The notes under the pieces: model-generated
What the model was told of the DNA's origin: nothing
Database searches by the model: none
What the model saw: only the letters and a program-made list of their open reading frames with translations
Shown here: positions 43,649 to 52,343 of the stretch, piece by piece
How the letters are laid out: the number at the start of each line of letters is the position of its first letter
Position numbering within the stretch: the first letter of the stretch is position 1
Position numbers and translations under genes: made by a program
Assembly: GCF_018882365.1 (NCBI RefSeq)
Contig: NZ_JACVOP010000001.1
Span: forward strand, 1,239,341-1,303,340
Source: Polynucleobacter sp. 71A-WALBACH
GTDB lineage: Bacteria > Pseudomonadota > Gammaproteobacteria > Burkholderiales > Burkholderiaceae
Length of the DNA stretch: 64,000 nucleotides
Direction: 5' to 3'

Positions 43649-44221
43649 ATGTTCCAGAATCAATTAAACGACCAACTCACACAAGCTCAAGCTAAAGCTG
43701 TTGAAAACGCTAAGTACTTGGCTCAAGTAGCTGTTGAAAGTGCAAAAGAATTAGCTGAAATCAACCAAGCTGCCGCTAAAGATGCTTTAGTTGTTGCTCA
43801 AGATGCTAGCGCGCAATTGTTAGCAATCAAGGACCCACAGCAATTGGCAAAATTGGCTCAGCCAGAAACTGCTCAAGAAGCTGCTAAGTACGCTGCTGCT
43901 TACCAAGCTAAAGTAAATAAAGTTGTACGTAACGGTAACAAAGAAGTTGCTCAAGTTGTTGACGCTTCTATTGATGACGCACGTGCTGATATCGTTAAGT
44001 TCGTTAAAGAAGCTACTAAGACAGCTCCTGCTGGTTCTGAGGCGTTTGTATCTGCATTCAAAACTGCATTCGAGACTTCACTCCAACAGTTTGACCAAGT
44101 TCGCGCTTCAGCAACTGATGCTTTCGCAAACTTTGAGAAAAGTGTTGACGCTGCATTGGCTAACATTCAAGGCCAATACGCTGTAGCTAAGCCAGCTGCA
44201 AAAAGCCGTAAAGCTGCTTAA
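43649..44221 (+). CDS. phaP: Phasin (PHB granule-associated protein)
   Basis: Small amphipathic helical protein of 190 residues, rich in Ala, Lys, Gln and Glu and without cysteine or tryptophan. The phasin_2 pattern is visible in AKAVENAKYLAQVAVESAKE and KEVAQVVDASIDDARADIVK, with an Ala/Lys-rich tail (AKPAAKSRKAA). Phasins coat polyhydroxyalkanoate granules and set their number and size, so the host probably stores PHB. The codon pattern is strongly biased and the gene has a strong promoter, an AGGA ribosome site and its own terminator, consistent with very high expression. No phaC or phaR gene is in the window. Confidence 0.93.
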   Translation: MFQNQLNDQLTQAQAKAVENAKYLAQVAVESAKELAEINQAAAKDALVVAQDASAQLLAIKDPQQLAKLAQPETAQEAAKYAAAYQAKVNKVVRNGNKEVAQVVDASIDDARADIVKFVKEATKTAPAGSEAFVSAFKTAFETSLQQFDQVRASATDAFANFEKSVDAALANIQGQYAVAKPAAKSRKAA

Positions 44222-44245
44222 TTCGTTTTAAAAGCTTTACACGAG

Positions 44246-44267
44246 AAACCGCCTTCGGGCGGTTTTT
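44246..44267 (+). terminator. Intrinsic terminator of phasin gene
   Basis: Stem AAACCGCC/GGCGGTTT with TTCG tetraloop and trailing T residues, 25 bases after the stop codon. Confidence 0.92.
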
Positions 44268-44318
44268 CTTTTTCTACTTGCCGTAAGATCTAGGTTTTAG
44301 AGCTCAGTAGGAGACAAC

Positions 44319-44624
44319 ATGATTTTTGCAATCCTTTTAATGGATCGTCCCGGCACCGCTGAATTGCGCATTCAGGTACGACCAGAGCATCGCGCCTATT
44401 TAGGCCAGCTTGCCGATAAGATGGCGTTTGCTGGGCCACTGACATCAGAAGATGGCCAAACTACAGTGGGTAGCTTATTGGTCATGGACTTTCCAAGCAA
44501 AGCAGATGTTGAGGCTTGGTTAGCGGATGAGCCATTCACTAAAGCAGGCGTCTATGAAAAGCCAGTCATTCATGTATTTAATAATAGTTGGGCGCAAAAG
44601 GTCGGATTTCCGCCGGCGGCCTAA
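44319..44624 (+). CDS. YciI-like domain protein
   Basis: Small ferredoxin-like-fold protein of 101 residues: MIFAILLMDRPGTAELR at the N-terminus, RPEHRAYLGQLADKM with the conserved family His, AGPLTSEDGQTTVGSLLVMD and EAWLADEPFTKAGVYEKPVI. These match the YciI family, whose members are small dimeric proteins of mostly unassigned, possibly hydrolytic or dehalogenase-like function. A good AGGAG ribosome site precedes the ATG. It is followed 31 bases later by the DUF748 gene. Confidence 0.88.
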   Translation: MIFAILLMDRPGTAELRIQVRPEHRAYLGQLADKMAFAGPLTSEDGQTTVGSLLVMDFPSKADVEAWLADEPFTKAGVYEKPVIHVFNNSWAQKVGFPPAA

Positions 44625-44655
44625 ATTGAGTTTTATATTTCCATTCAAGATTTAA

Positions 44656-47073
44656 ATGACTACATCAATGATTTCTTTCAAGCTCTTAACTGCAAGAGCC
44701 TGGTTGCTCCGAATTGCTGGAGGAATTCTTGTATTGGCTTTTTTATTCTGGGGCGCCTGTCATCTTTGGGTCCCAGGCGCCATCAAGAATGCAGCGGAGT
44801 CTTACGGTAAAAAAATTGGTTACGAAATCACCTATCAAGATCTCAGCATTTCTCCTTTGCGATTACGTATCGAGATTACTGGCCTTCATATAGCTGATGC
44901 TCATCAGGCGAAATTACTTGAGTTAAAGAAATCAACTGTGATGTTGAAGTGGTCTCGTCTCATGCTTGGGGAGGTAGGGTTTGATGAAATTCTTTTTGAT
45001 GAGCCCAGCGTGTTGCTTGAGAAGCGTGGCGGTAAAGGCAAAGCGGCAGAGTGGAATTGGCAAGAATTGATTTCTGCCGCTACGCGCGATTTACCTACAG
45101 CAGATCCTACTACACCGAAAAAGAATATCAAAATTTCAGTAGATGAATTTAAGATTTCGAATGCCGCTTTGGAGGTATCGGATCCCAGTAAAAAATTGCA
45201 CGAACAACTGAAGCCGCTTTCTATCGAGCTATTTGATATTGCAAACTACGACAAGCAGGGTGATGTCAATGGTGTTCGCGGTCAATATGGCTTGAACCTT
45301 GGCGCACTTCACTTCACTTTGCCAGGTCTCAATAAAAAGATCTCTTTTAGACATATTGCTATTAAGGGTGCATTAGATAATCCTGCGCCAGATGTGGCAG
45401 GAGCTCAGGTTGATCTAGAAGTTGATGATGGGCGTATTAATTCGCATTGGGACTTGAGGTCTGATAAATCTATCGTCGGAAAGGTCCAAATAGAAAATCT
45501 GTCGATTTCACCTTTTATTGGATTACTTCCAGCCAATAAAGAGTTGCAAGCTAAAGGTGGAGTTATTCAATCTAGTTTGGATGTTGGCTTGAAGGGTGAT
45601 GATCTTAAGGTAGCTGGGGATTTCCATTTACTGGATTTGGACTTGCTTGAGCAAGGGCAAAAGCAATCTCTCATGAGGTGGAAGTCGGGGGATATCAATC
45701 AATTTACTTACGAGAGCTCAAAGCGTGCTGGATCCAGTTTTATTGTTGAGGAATTATCTATTCATCAACCGGCACTGCAGTTCGAAATTGACGATAAAGG
45801 CTTTTCTAACTTCAGACGTTTATTTTCAAATTCGGGCGCTGAAGCGGTTGACGTTGAGAAGTTGCCTCCAGCAGCAAAAGAAAAATCATCCTTTGTTTTA
45901 GACATTAAGACCTTGAAATTACGTGAAGGTGAAGTGTATTTTGCTGACTTGGCTATGAAGCCGAACTTCAAAGTCAATTTGAGAAATTTCAATGCCAGTG
46001 TTACGAACATCAATAACCTTCCTGGTCATTTGGCTACGATAGCTTTAGATGGGGTCTTGGCTGGATCTGGATCAATGCGTGGTAACGGTCAGATTGGATT
46101 TGATGATCCACGTCGCAATCACGACATCACACTCAACTTTAAGAATGTTCCGCTCAATGCATTTAATCCTGCAGTGATGACGTTTGCTGGTTATCAAATC
46201 GCCAGTGGTCGAGTAAACCTCAATTTGCATTACAACTCAAAGGATGGCGAGCTGAAAGGGAGCAATCAAATTGTCATCAAGAAGATCGAGCTTGGTGAGG
46301 AGGTAGCTGATTTTCAGGGCAAGAAATTACCCCTGGGTTTAGCGATTGCCTTACTCGAGGATTCTGACGATACGATTGACGTCACCATCAATATTGCTGG
46401 TAATGTGGACTCACCAGAGTTCAGTGCAAGTGGCTTGGTATGGCAGGCGATTAGCAATGTACTTACCAATGTCGCAACTGCGCCATTCAGAGCTTTGGGC
46501 GCACTCTTGGGTATGGGGGCTAATGATGGGGTCAATGCCGTGTTGGGCGAGGCGGTTTACTTACCCCCAGACCAGGATCGCCTGGAAAAGTTTGGTGACT
46601 TCTTGGCCAAGAAACCGAATGCCACTTTAGAGCTGGTGGGAACTTATGATCCTGAGGCAGATAAAGCTGCTTTAGCACGGGCAACTGCCGATCTTGCAAT
46701 TCGTAAAGCAGCTGGAATGACTGTCGCTCCCAATGATCCTGTTCCTGTACCAGATTTTTCTGATGCGAAGATCCAGTCTGGCCTCCGGTCGGCTTACGCT
46801 CAGTACGTCGGCAGAATTAAATTGGGCCAGCGTTTAATTACTCTGCCAGAGGGCGCGGCACGCAATGAACAGTTGCATACAGAGCTCATAGCAAGCATTC
46901 CGGTGACGGACGAAGATTTAAAGAACTTGGCTAAAAATCGAGCAAAACTGGCGCTGTCCTTCATGGTGAAGGCTAACCCAGAGCTAAAAGATCGAATTAG
47001 CTTGGGTGAGGTGAAAACTGTTAGCTCTGGCAAAGAGGGTGTTCCCCTCGAAGTTGAAGTCAGAATCAAGTAG
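44656..47073 (+). CDS. DUF748 (AsmA-like) envelope protein
   Basis: Large protein of 805 residues with one N-terminal membrane anchor (LLRIAGGILVLAFLFWGACH) and the rest periplasmic. Repeated beta-rich segments such as ISPLRLRIEITGLHIAD and FHLLDLDLLEQG, the LNLHYNSKDGELKGSNQIVI region and LPLGLAIALLEDSDDTIDV match the DUF748 part of the AsmA-like superfamily. Relatives are implicated in outer-membrane lipid transport or envelope integrity. The last 180 residues (ATLELVGTYDPEADKAALAR) resemble the extra C-terminal region often attached to DUF748, with no transmembrane helix. A small lipoprotein gene begins nine bases downstream. Confidence 0.85.
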   Translation: MTTSMISFKLLTARAWLLRIAGGILVLAFLFWGACHLWVPGAIKNAAESYGKKIGYEITYQDLSISPLRLRIEITGLHIADAHQAKLLELKKSTVMLKWSRLMLGEVGFDEILFDEPSVLLEKRGGKGKAAEWNWQELISAATRDLPTADPTTPKKNIKISVDEFKISNAALEVSDPSKKLHEQLKPLSIELFDIANYDKQGDVNGVRGQYGLNLGALHFTLPGLNKKISFRHIAIKGALDNPAPDVAGAQVDLEVDDGRINSHWDLRSDKSIVGKVQIENLSISPFIGLLPANKELQAKGGVIQSSLDVGLKGDDLKVAGDFHLLDLDLLEQGQKQSLMRWKSGDINQFTYESSKRAGSSFIVEELSIHQPALQFEIDDKGFSNFRRLFSNSGAEAVDVEKLPPAAKEKSSFVLDIKTLKLREGEVYFADLAMKPNFKVNLRNFNASVTNINNLPGHLATIALDGVLAGSGSMRGNGQIGFDDPRRNHDITLNFKNVPLNAFNPAVMTFAGYQIASGRVNLNLHYNSKDGELKGSNQIVIKKIELGEEVADFQGKKLPLGLAIALLEDSDDTIDVTINIAGNVDSPEFSASGLVWQAISNVLTNVATAPFRALGALLGMGANDGVNAVLGEAVYLPPDQDRLEKFGDFLAKKPNATLELVGTYDPEADKAALARATADLAIRKAAGMTVAPNDPVPVPDFSDAKIQSGLRSAYAQYVGRIKLGQRLITLPEGAARNEQLHTELIASIPVTDEDLKNLAKNRAKLALSFMVKANPELKDRISLGEVKTVSSGKEGVPLEVEVRIK

Positions 47074-47082
47074 ACTTGCGGT

Positions 47083-47307
47083 ATGAATTTAACTACATTG
47101 CGCCCCCTAGCCATTCTGGCATCGATTGCCGCCATTGCCCTATCTGGATGTGGCTCCATTGAGTCTGCAGCCCAAGATGACTGTACGTCTATCGGTTGGC
47201 AAATTGGTAGCAAGGGCTACAACGATTGCTTCAAGGCGCGTGTTTATGAGCGTAAGTTGGATTACTCGCTCCCACCTGGCGACAAGCCATCTCCATCAGT
47301 TATCTAA
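47083..47307 (+). CDS. Small lipoprotein
   Basis: A 74-residue product with signal peptide RPLAILASIAAIALSGC, a good LSGC lipobox; the mature part begins CGSIESAAQDDC. Two further cysteines (DDC and NDCF) could form a disulfide. The function is unknown. The 9-base gap to the DUF748 gene suggests one transcript and a shared envelope role. Confidence 0.72.
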   Translation: MNLTTLRPLAILASIAAIALSGCGSIESAAQDDCTSIGWQIGSKGYNDCFKARVYERKLDYSLPPGDKPSPSVI

Positions 47308-47368
47308 ATTAGGGTTTACCCTGAATAAATTCACTTGAGCGCCGTCAAGGACTTGAGTGTAGAAATAA

Positions 47369-47392
47369 CCCAAAATCGATCGTGATTTTGGG
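47369..47392. promoter_or_regulatory. Inverted repeat in formate dehydrogenase leader (first)
   Basis: CCCAAAATC and GATTTTGGG form perfect 9-base arms around a 6-base spacer, 117 bases before the fds start. No T-run follows, so an operator is at least as likely as a terminator for the upstream lipoprotein gene. Confidence 0.45.
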
Positions 47393-47406
47393 AATTTCCT
47401 ATATAT

Positions 47407-47429
47407 AGCGAGACTAATCATTTCTCGCT
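47407..47429. promoter_or_regulatory. Inverted repeat in formate dehydrogenase leader (second)
   Basis: AGCGAGA and TCTCGCT form perfect 7-base arms with a 9-base spacer, just after the AT-rich TATATATAG block and 80 bases before the fds start. Confidence 0.4.
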
Positions 47430-47508
47430 GATTTGGGCGTTCTTAAGCAAAGCATTCAGTACACAAAAACAGCATCATTATTGCGACTAGAAATTAGAGA
47501 CTAATACT

Positions 47509-49311
47509 ATGAATCACCCAAAACCCTCAGGAGAGATTAAGGCTGTTGCTGTGGCAACTGCAGATGATCTAAGGGAAACCATTCGTCGCAAGAGCAAACT
47601 CAAAGGACGTCAAGCAGATGACGTTTCGTTGGCAGAGGTTCGCCAGTTAATTGGTGAAGCTCCTCATCGCCGCGATTTGCTGATTGAAAATCTACATAAG
47701 CTAAATGATGAGTATCGTGCGTTGCATGATCGCCATTTAGTTGCCCTCGCAAAAGAAATGAATTTGCCGATGGCTGAAGTTTACGAAGTCGCTACCTTCT
47801 ACCATCACTTTGAAGTAGTGCGCGGTAATGATCCGGTTGCGGATATTACAGTGCGAGTATGCGATGGTATTTCTTGTGAGTTAGCGGGCGCACAAAATCT
47901 GTTGTCAAAGTTGCCAGCGATTTTAGGTAACCCGAATGTCAAAGTAGTGGCTGCGCCCTGTGTAGGCCGTTGTGAGCAAGCTCCAGTGGCGGTAGTGCAT
48001 CAGTACCCAGTCTTGTTTGCGACTACCGATAAAGTTGCTGCTGCCGTCAAAAATAATCTGACAACTCAGCCAATGGCTAAAGACAGTGCTAATTTTGATC
48101 CTGCGGCCTTAGCTGAAAAAGGCGTATCTCCTCAGGGTCAAAATCAAGTGGTATCACCAGATTATGTGGGCTATGAATCTTATCGCGCACAAGGTGGTTA
48201 CGCTTTGGCCAAAGAAATTGCTGAAGGTAAAAAAGATGCTGAAAGCATTATCAAGGCTATGGAAAGCTCCGGTCTTCGTGGCTTAGGTGGTGCTGGATTT
48301 CCGGCGGGGCGCAAGTGGCGCATTGTGAAAGATCAAACTGCTCCGAAGTTGATGGCGGTGAATATTGACGAAGGTGAGCCGGGTACATTTAAAGACCGCA
48401 CTTACCTAGAGCGTGACCCACATCGCTTCTTGGAAGGCTTGCTAATTGCCGCTAATGTAGTCGGTATTGATGCTTGCTACATTTACCTCCGTGATGAATA
48501 CCATGGTTGTCGTGAACTGCTTGAAGCCGAGTTAGCAAAGCTTAAAGCCAACCCGCCATTTAAGTTGCCTTTGATTGAGTTACGTCGTGGCGCTGGTGCT
48601 TACATTTGCGGCGAAGAATCTGCCATGATCGAAAGTATCGAAGGTAAGCGCGGTGAACCGCGTATGCGTCCTCCCTATATCGCTCAGGTTGGCTTGTTTG
48701 GCCGTCCAACACTGGAACACAATTTTGAAACTCTCTACTGGGTGCGCGATATTGTTCAACGTGGCCCAGAGTGGTTTAGCTCTTTTGGTCGCCATGATCG
48801 CAAAGGTCTTCGTAGCTTTAGCGTCAGCGGTCGCGTTAAAAACCCAGGTGTGAAATTAGCCCCAGCTGGAATTACTATTCAGGAATTGATTGATGAGTAT
48901 TGTGGCGGCATGCAAGATGGCCACAAGTTCTATGGCTACCTACCTGGTGGCGCTTCTGGCGGTATCTTGCCGGCAACGATGAACGATATTCCGCTCGACT
49001 TTGATACTTTGCAACCTTATGGTTGCTTCATTGGTTCAGCTGCAGTGATGGTATTCGGTGATCAAGACAAAGCCCGCGATATGGCGCTCAATGTGATGCA
49101 CTTCTTTGAGCATGAGAGCTGCGGACAATGCACACCATGTCGTGTCGGTACTAGCAAAGCTGCCAAATTGATGCAGTCCACATCTTGGGACCAGGATACC
49201 TTAGAGGATTTAGCGACTGTGATGGTCGATGCCTCTATTTGCGGTCTAGGTCAAGCTGCACCCAATCCGATTCGCTGTATATCAAAATATTTCCCCCAAG
49301 AAATTGCCTAA
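47509..49311 (+). CDS. fdsB: NAD-dependent formate dehydrogenase, fused gamma-beta subunit (FdsG-FdsB)
   Basis: Diaphorase part of a soluble molybdenum formate dehydrogenase, 600 residues. Residues about 35-185 are NuoE/FdsG-like, with AEVYEVATFYHHFEVV and the [2Fe-2S] ligands in VCDGISCELAG and APCVGRCEQAP. Residues about 210-600 are NuoF/FdsB-like, with NADH/FMN loops GLGGAGFPAGRKW and GAGAYICGEESAMIES and the [4Fe-4S] ligands in SCGQCTPCRVGTSK. In many fds operons gamma and beta are separate genes; here they are one frame. Electrons from formate reach NAD+ here. The catalytic subunit gene follows after 37 bases. No strong Shine-Dalgarno is visible. Confidence 0.92.
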   Translation: MNHPKPSGEIKAVAVATADDLRETIRRKSKLKGRQADDVSLAEVRQLIGEAPHRRDLLIENLHKLNDEYRALHDRHLVALAKEMNLPMAEVYEVATFYHHFEVVRGNDPVADITVRVCDGISCELAGAQNLLSKLPAILGNPNVKVVAAPCVGRCEQAPVAVVHQYPVLFATTDKVAAAVKNNLTTQPMAKDSANFDPAALAEKGVSPQGQNQVVSPDYVGYESYRAQGGYALAKEIAEGKKDAESIIKAMESSGLRGLGGAGFPAGRKWRIVKDQTAPKLMAVNIDEGEPGTFKDRTYLERDPHRFLEGLLIAANVVGIDACYIYLRDEYHGCRELLEAELAKLKANPPFKLPLIELRRGAGAYICGEESAMIESIEGKRGEPRMRPPYIAQVGLFGRPTLEHNFETLYWVRDIVQRGPEWFSSFGRHDRKGLRSFSVSGRVKNPGVKLAPAGITIQELIDEYCGGMQDGHKFYGYLPGGASGGILPATMNDIPLDFDTLQPYGCFIGSAAVMVFGDQDKARDMALNVMHFFEHESCGQCTPCRVGTSKAAKLMQSTSWDQDTLEDLATVMVDASICGLGQAAPNPIRCISKYFPQEIA

Positions 49312-49348
49312 CTGGCAATCCAAAAACTAAGGGAAAAACGAGACAAAT

Positions 49349-52243
49349 ATGAACGCACCAGTAAATCCTAAAGAACTTGAGTTGCAAACAGTTGAGTTCA
49401 AGCTAGACGGGCAAACCATCGTTTCTTACGAGGGTGAGACTATTCTCAAGGCTGCTAAACGCCATGGTATCGATATTCCCCATCTCTGTTTTAAGGATGG
49501 CTATCGCCCTGACGGTAATTGCCGCGCCTGCGTTGTAGAGATTAATGGCGAGCGTACCTTGGCACCGAGTTGCTGCCGTAGTGCCACACCAGGCATGGAT
49601 GTCAAAGCCAATAGCGAGCGTGCACTCAAGAGTCAAAAGCTGGTGCTGGAGATGTTGCTCTCAGACATGCCGGATGAAGGCTTTAAGTGGGTTGGCGATA
49701 GCAAGGAAGAAGAGCAAAAAAATCAGCATGGAGAACTCAGTACCTGGGCTACTCGTATGGATGTCACAGTGCGCCCAGAGCTCAAGGCATTGCGCCGTGC
49801 AAAAGTGAGTCATGATGTTTCTCATCCAGCAATGGCGGTCAACCTAGATGCTTGTATTCAATGTAATCGATGCGTACGTGCTTGCCGTGAAGAGCAGGTC
49901 AACGATGTGATCGGCTACGCAATGCGTGGCGCCCATAGCGAAATCGTATTTGATCTTAATGACCCGATGGGTGATAGCACCTGTGTTGCCTGTGGCGAGT
50001 GTGTTCAGGCTTGCCCAACTGGCGCATTAATGCCTAAAGGTTTAATTGGTTCACAAATCGTGGATCGCAAGGTGGATTCAGTATGTCCTTTCTGTGGTGT
50101 GGGTTGTCAGATTACATACAACGTTAAAGACGAGAAGATTGTGAGTGTCGATGGTCGTGACGGCCCAGCGAATCACAACCGTCTGTGCGTTAAAGGTCGC
50201 TTTGGTATGGATTACATCCACAACCCACAGCGCTTAACAAAGCCACTCATTCGTAAAGCGGGTGTTGCAAAAGATGAGGCCTTGCTAGAGGGTAAGCAGG
50301 ATTGGTCTGACATCTTCCGTGAAGCTAGTTGGGAAGAGGCATTGGAAGTTGCAGGTGGTGGACTTAAGAAGCTCAAAGACCAATACGGTAATAAGGTACT
50401 GGCTGGATTTGGTTCCGCTAAAGGCAGTAACGAAGAAGCTTATTTATTCCAAAAACTCGTACGTACGGGCTTTGGTAGCAATAACGTGGACCATTGCACT
50501 CGTCTTTGCCATGCATCATCAGTTGCCGCTCTTTTAGAGGGCGTCGGCTCTGGCGCTGTAAGTAACCAAGTGAATGATGTTGAGCACTCAAGCATGATTT
50601 TCTTAATCGGATCTAATCCGACCGCCAATCATCCTGTTGCCGCAACCTGGTTTAAAAATGCTGCTAAACGTGGTGCAAAAATTGTGTTGTGCGATCCGCG
50701 TGCGACAGAGATTAGTAAGCATGCATGGCGCACGATGCAGTTCAAGCCAGATACTGACGTGGCAATGCTCAATGCCATGATCTTCACTATTATCGAAGAA
50801 GGTTTGGTTGATAAAGATTTTATTAAGGATCGCTCTAATAATTTTGAAGCGCTCAAAGAAAATATCAAGGGATATAGCCCAGAAGCAATGGCACCACTCT
50901 GCGGTATCCCAGCGGAGACCTTGCGTGAAGTAGCTAGAGAATTTGCGACAACTAAATCCGCCATGATTTTGTGGGGCATGGGTGTCAGTCAGCACGTTCA
51001 CGGTACCGATAACGCTCGTTGTCTCATTGCCTTGGTCAGTATTACGGGTCAAATCGGTAAGCCTGGTTCTGGCTTGCATCCACTGCGCGGACAAAATAAC
51101 GTGCAGGGTGCTAGTGATGCCGGATTGATTCCGATGATGTTCCCTAATTACCAGCGCGTTGATAATCCAGAAGCGCATGCTTGGTTTGAAAAGTTCTGGG
51201 ATACCCCATTGGATAAGAAGCCCGGCTACACCGTAGTAGAGATCATGCATAAGATCACTGCACCTGATAGTGATCCCGACAAGATTCGTGGCATGTATGT
51301 CGAGGGTGAGAATCCAGCGATGAGTGACCCTGACTTGAATCATGCACGCCATGCTTTGGCTTCTTTAGATCTTTTGGTGGTTCAAGACATCTTCATGACT
51401 GAGACTGCACTTCTAGCAGACGTCGTGTTGCCAGCAAGCGCATGGCCTGAGAAGGTCGGTACTGCAAGTAATACTGACCGTATGGTGCAAATGGGTAAAA
51501 AGGCGATTAATCCTCCAGGAGATGCCAAGCCTGATCTGTGGATTATTCAGCAGATCGCTAAGCGGATGGGATTGAGCTGGAACTACCAAGGTCCGGATGA
51601 TGGTGTTGCAGAGGTGTTTGACGAGATGCGTCAAGCAATGCATGCCGCTATTAACGGTATTACTTGGGAGCGTCTAGAAAAAGAATCTAGCGTGACTTAT
51701 CCATGTTTATCTGCAGAGGATCCGGGTCGTCCAATCGTATTTGATGACAGCTTTGCTACCGCAGACGGTAAGGTGAAGTTGGTGCCTGCCGATATCATTC
51801 CGGCAGATGAGCGCCCAGATGCGGAGTACCCATTTGTGTTGATTACTGGCCGTCAGTTAGAGCATTGGCATACCGGTAGTATGACTCGCCGTGCCACTGT
51901 CTTAGATGCGATTGAGCCGATGGCTACCGTTTCCATGCATGGTGAGGATATGACTCAGCTAGGTGTTTCTGCTGGTGATGTCATTACCGTTCAGTCACGT
52001 CGTGGTGAGGTAGGTATTCATGTGCGTAGGGACGACGGCACACCACGTGGCGTGATCTTTATTCCTTTTGCATACTATGAGGCTGCAGCCAACCTCATCA
52101 CCAACTCAGCCTTAGATCCTTTTGGCAAGATTCCGGAGTTTAAGTACTGCGCAGTCAAACTCGCGAAGGGTGGTCAGGCTGCCACAGTAATGGGATACGG
52201 CACTAATGATCCTGGTCGGCAGAAGCTTGCTGCTACCCCATAA
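49349..52243 (+). CDS. fdsA: NAD-dependent formate dehydrogenase, catalytic alpha subunit
   Basis: Molybdenum-bis-pterin enzyme of 964 residues, cytoplasmic. The N-terminus has a [2Fe-2S] ferredoxin domain (DGNCRACVVEIN, LAPSCCRS), then two ferredoxin-like [4Fe-4S] sites (CIQCNRCVRACREE; CVACGECVQACPTGAL), and the catalytic-domain cluster CPFCGVGCQITY. The molybdenum ligand is an ordinary cysteine in DHCTRLCHASS, encoded TGC, so no selenocysteine is needed. The C-terminal molybdopterin-binding domain has LITGRQLEHWHTGSMTRR. It oxidises formate to CO2. The usual fdsC and fdsD maturation genes do not follow; nadB does, after a terminator. Confidence 0.94.
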   Translation: MNAPVNPKELELQTVEFKLDGQTIVSYEGETILKAAKRHGIDIPHLCFKDGYRPDGNCRACVVEINGERTLAPSCCRSATPGMDVKANSERALKSQKLVLEMLLSDMPDEGFKWVGDSKEEEQKNQHGELSTWATRMDVTVRPELKALRRAKVSHDVSHPAMAVNLDACIQCNRCVRACREEQVNDVIGYAMRGAHSEIVFDLNDPMGDSTCVACGECVQACPTGALMPKGLIGSQIVDRKVDSVCPFCGVGCQITYNVKDEKIVSVDGRDGPANHNRLCVKGRFGMDYIHNPQRLTKPLIRKAGVAKDEALLEGKQDWSDIFREASWEEALEVAGGGLKKLKDQYGNKVLAGFGSAKGSNEEAYLFQKLVRTGFGSNNVDHCTRLCHASSVAALLEGVGSGAVSNQVNDVEHSSMIFLIGSNPTANHPVAATWFKNAAKRGAKIVLCDPRATEISKHAWRTMQFKPDTDVAMLNAMIFTIIEEGLVDKDFIKDRSNNFEALKENIKGYSPEAMAPLCGIPAETLREVAREFATTKSAMILWGMGVSQHVHGTDNARCLIALVSITGQIGKPGSGLHPLRGQNNVQGASDAGLIPMMFPNYQRVDNPEAHAWFEKFWDTPLDKKPGYTVVEIMHKITAPDSDPDKIRGMYVEGENPAMSDPDLNHARHALASLDLLVVQDIFMTETALLADVVLPASAWPEKVGTASNTDRMVQMGKKAINPPGDAKPDLWIIQQIAKRMGLSWNYQGPDDGVAEVFDEMRQAMHAAINGITWERLEKESSVTYPCLSAEDPGRPIVFDDSFATADGKVKLVPADIIPADERPDAEYPFVLITGRQLEHWHTGSMTRRATVLDAIEPMATVSMHGEDMTQLGVSAGDVITVQSRRGEVGIHVRRDDGTPRGVIFIPFAYYEAAANLITNSALDPFGKIPEFKYCAVKLAKGGQAATVMGYGTNDPGRQKLAATP

Positions 52244-52261
52244 GTTGAGCAATAAAACCCG

Positions 52262-52291
52262 ACAAAGCCCCTATGTAGGGGCTTTGTTGTT
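52262..52291 (+). terminator. Intrinsic terminator of formate dehydrogenase operon
   Basis: Ten-base stem ACAAAGCCCC/GGGGCTTTGT with loop TATGTA, starting 19 bases after the fdsA stop; a short T-rich tail follows. Confidence 0.8.
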
Positions 52292-52343
52292 CTAACTCTC
52301 CAAAAATACCCAATTACCGATTGCCCTTTAGAATTGACCCTCT

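Noticed and set aside
46800..47213. 137-codon antisense frame over the DUF748 end and the small lipoprotein gene
   Set aside because: The plus strand has a clear DUF748 C-terminus and a good lipobox protein there; the antisense product has no recognisable features.
50603..51352. Long (249-codon) open frame antisense to fdsA
   Set aside because: It lies wholly inside the strongly conserved catalytic domain of fdsA, encodes a His/Cys/Trp-rich unrelated sequence and has no ribosome site or promoter context.
49349..52243. Selenocysteine formate dehydrogenase
   Set aside because: The molybdenum-ligand position is encoded by TGC (Cys) in DHCTRLCH and the frame has no in-frame TGA.
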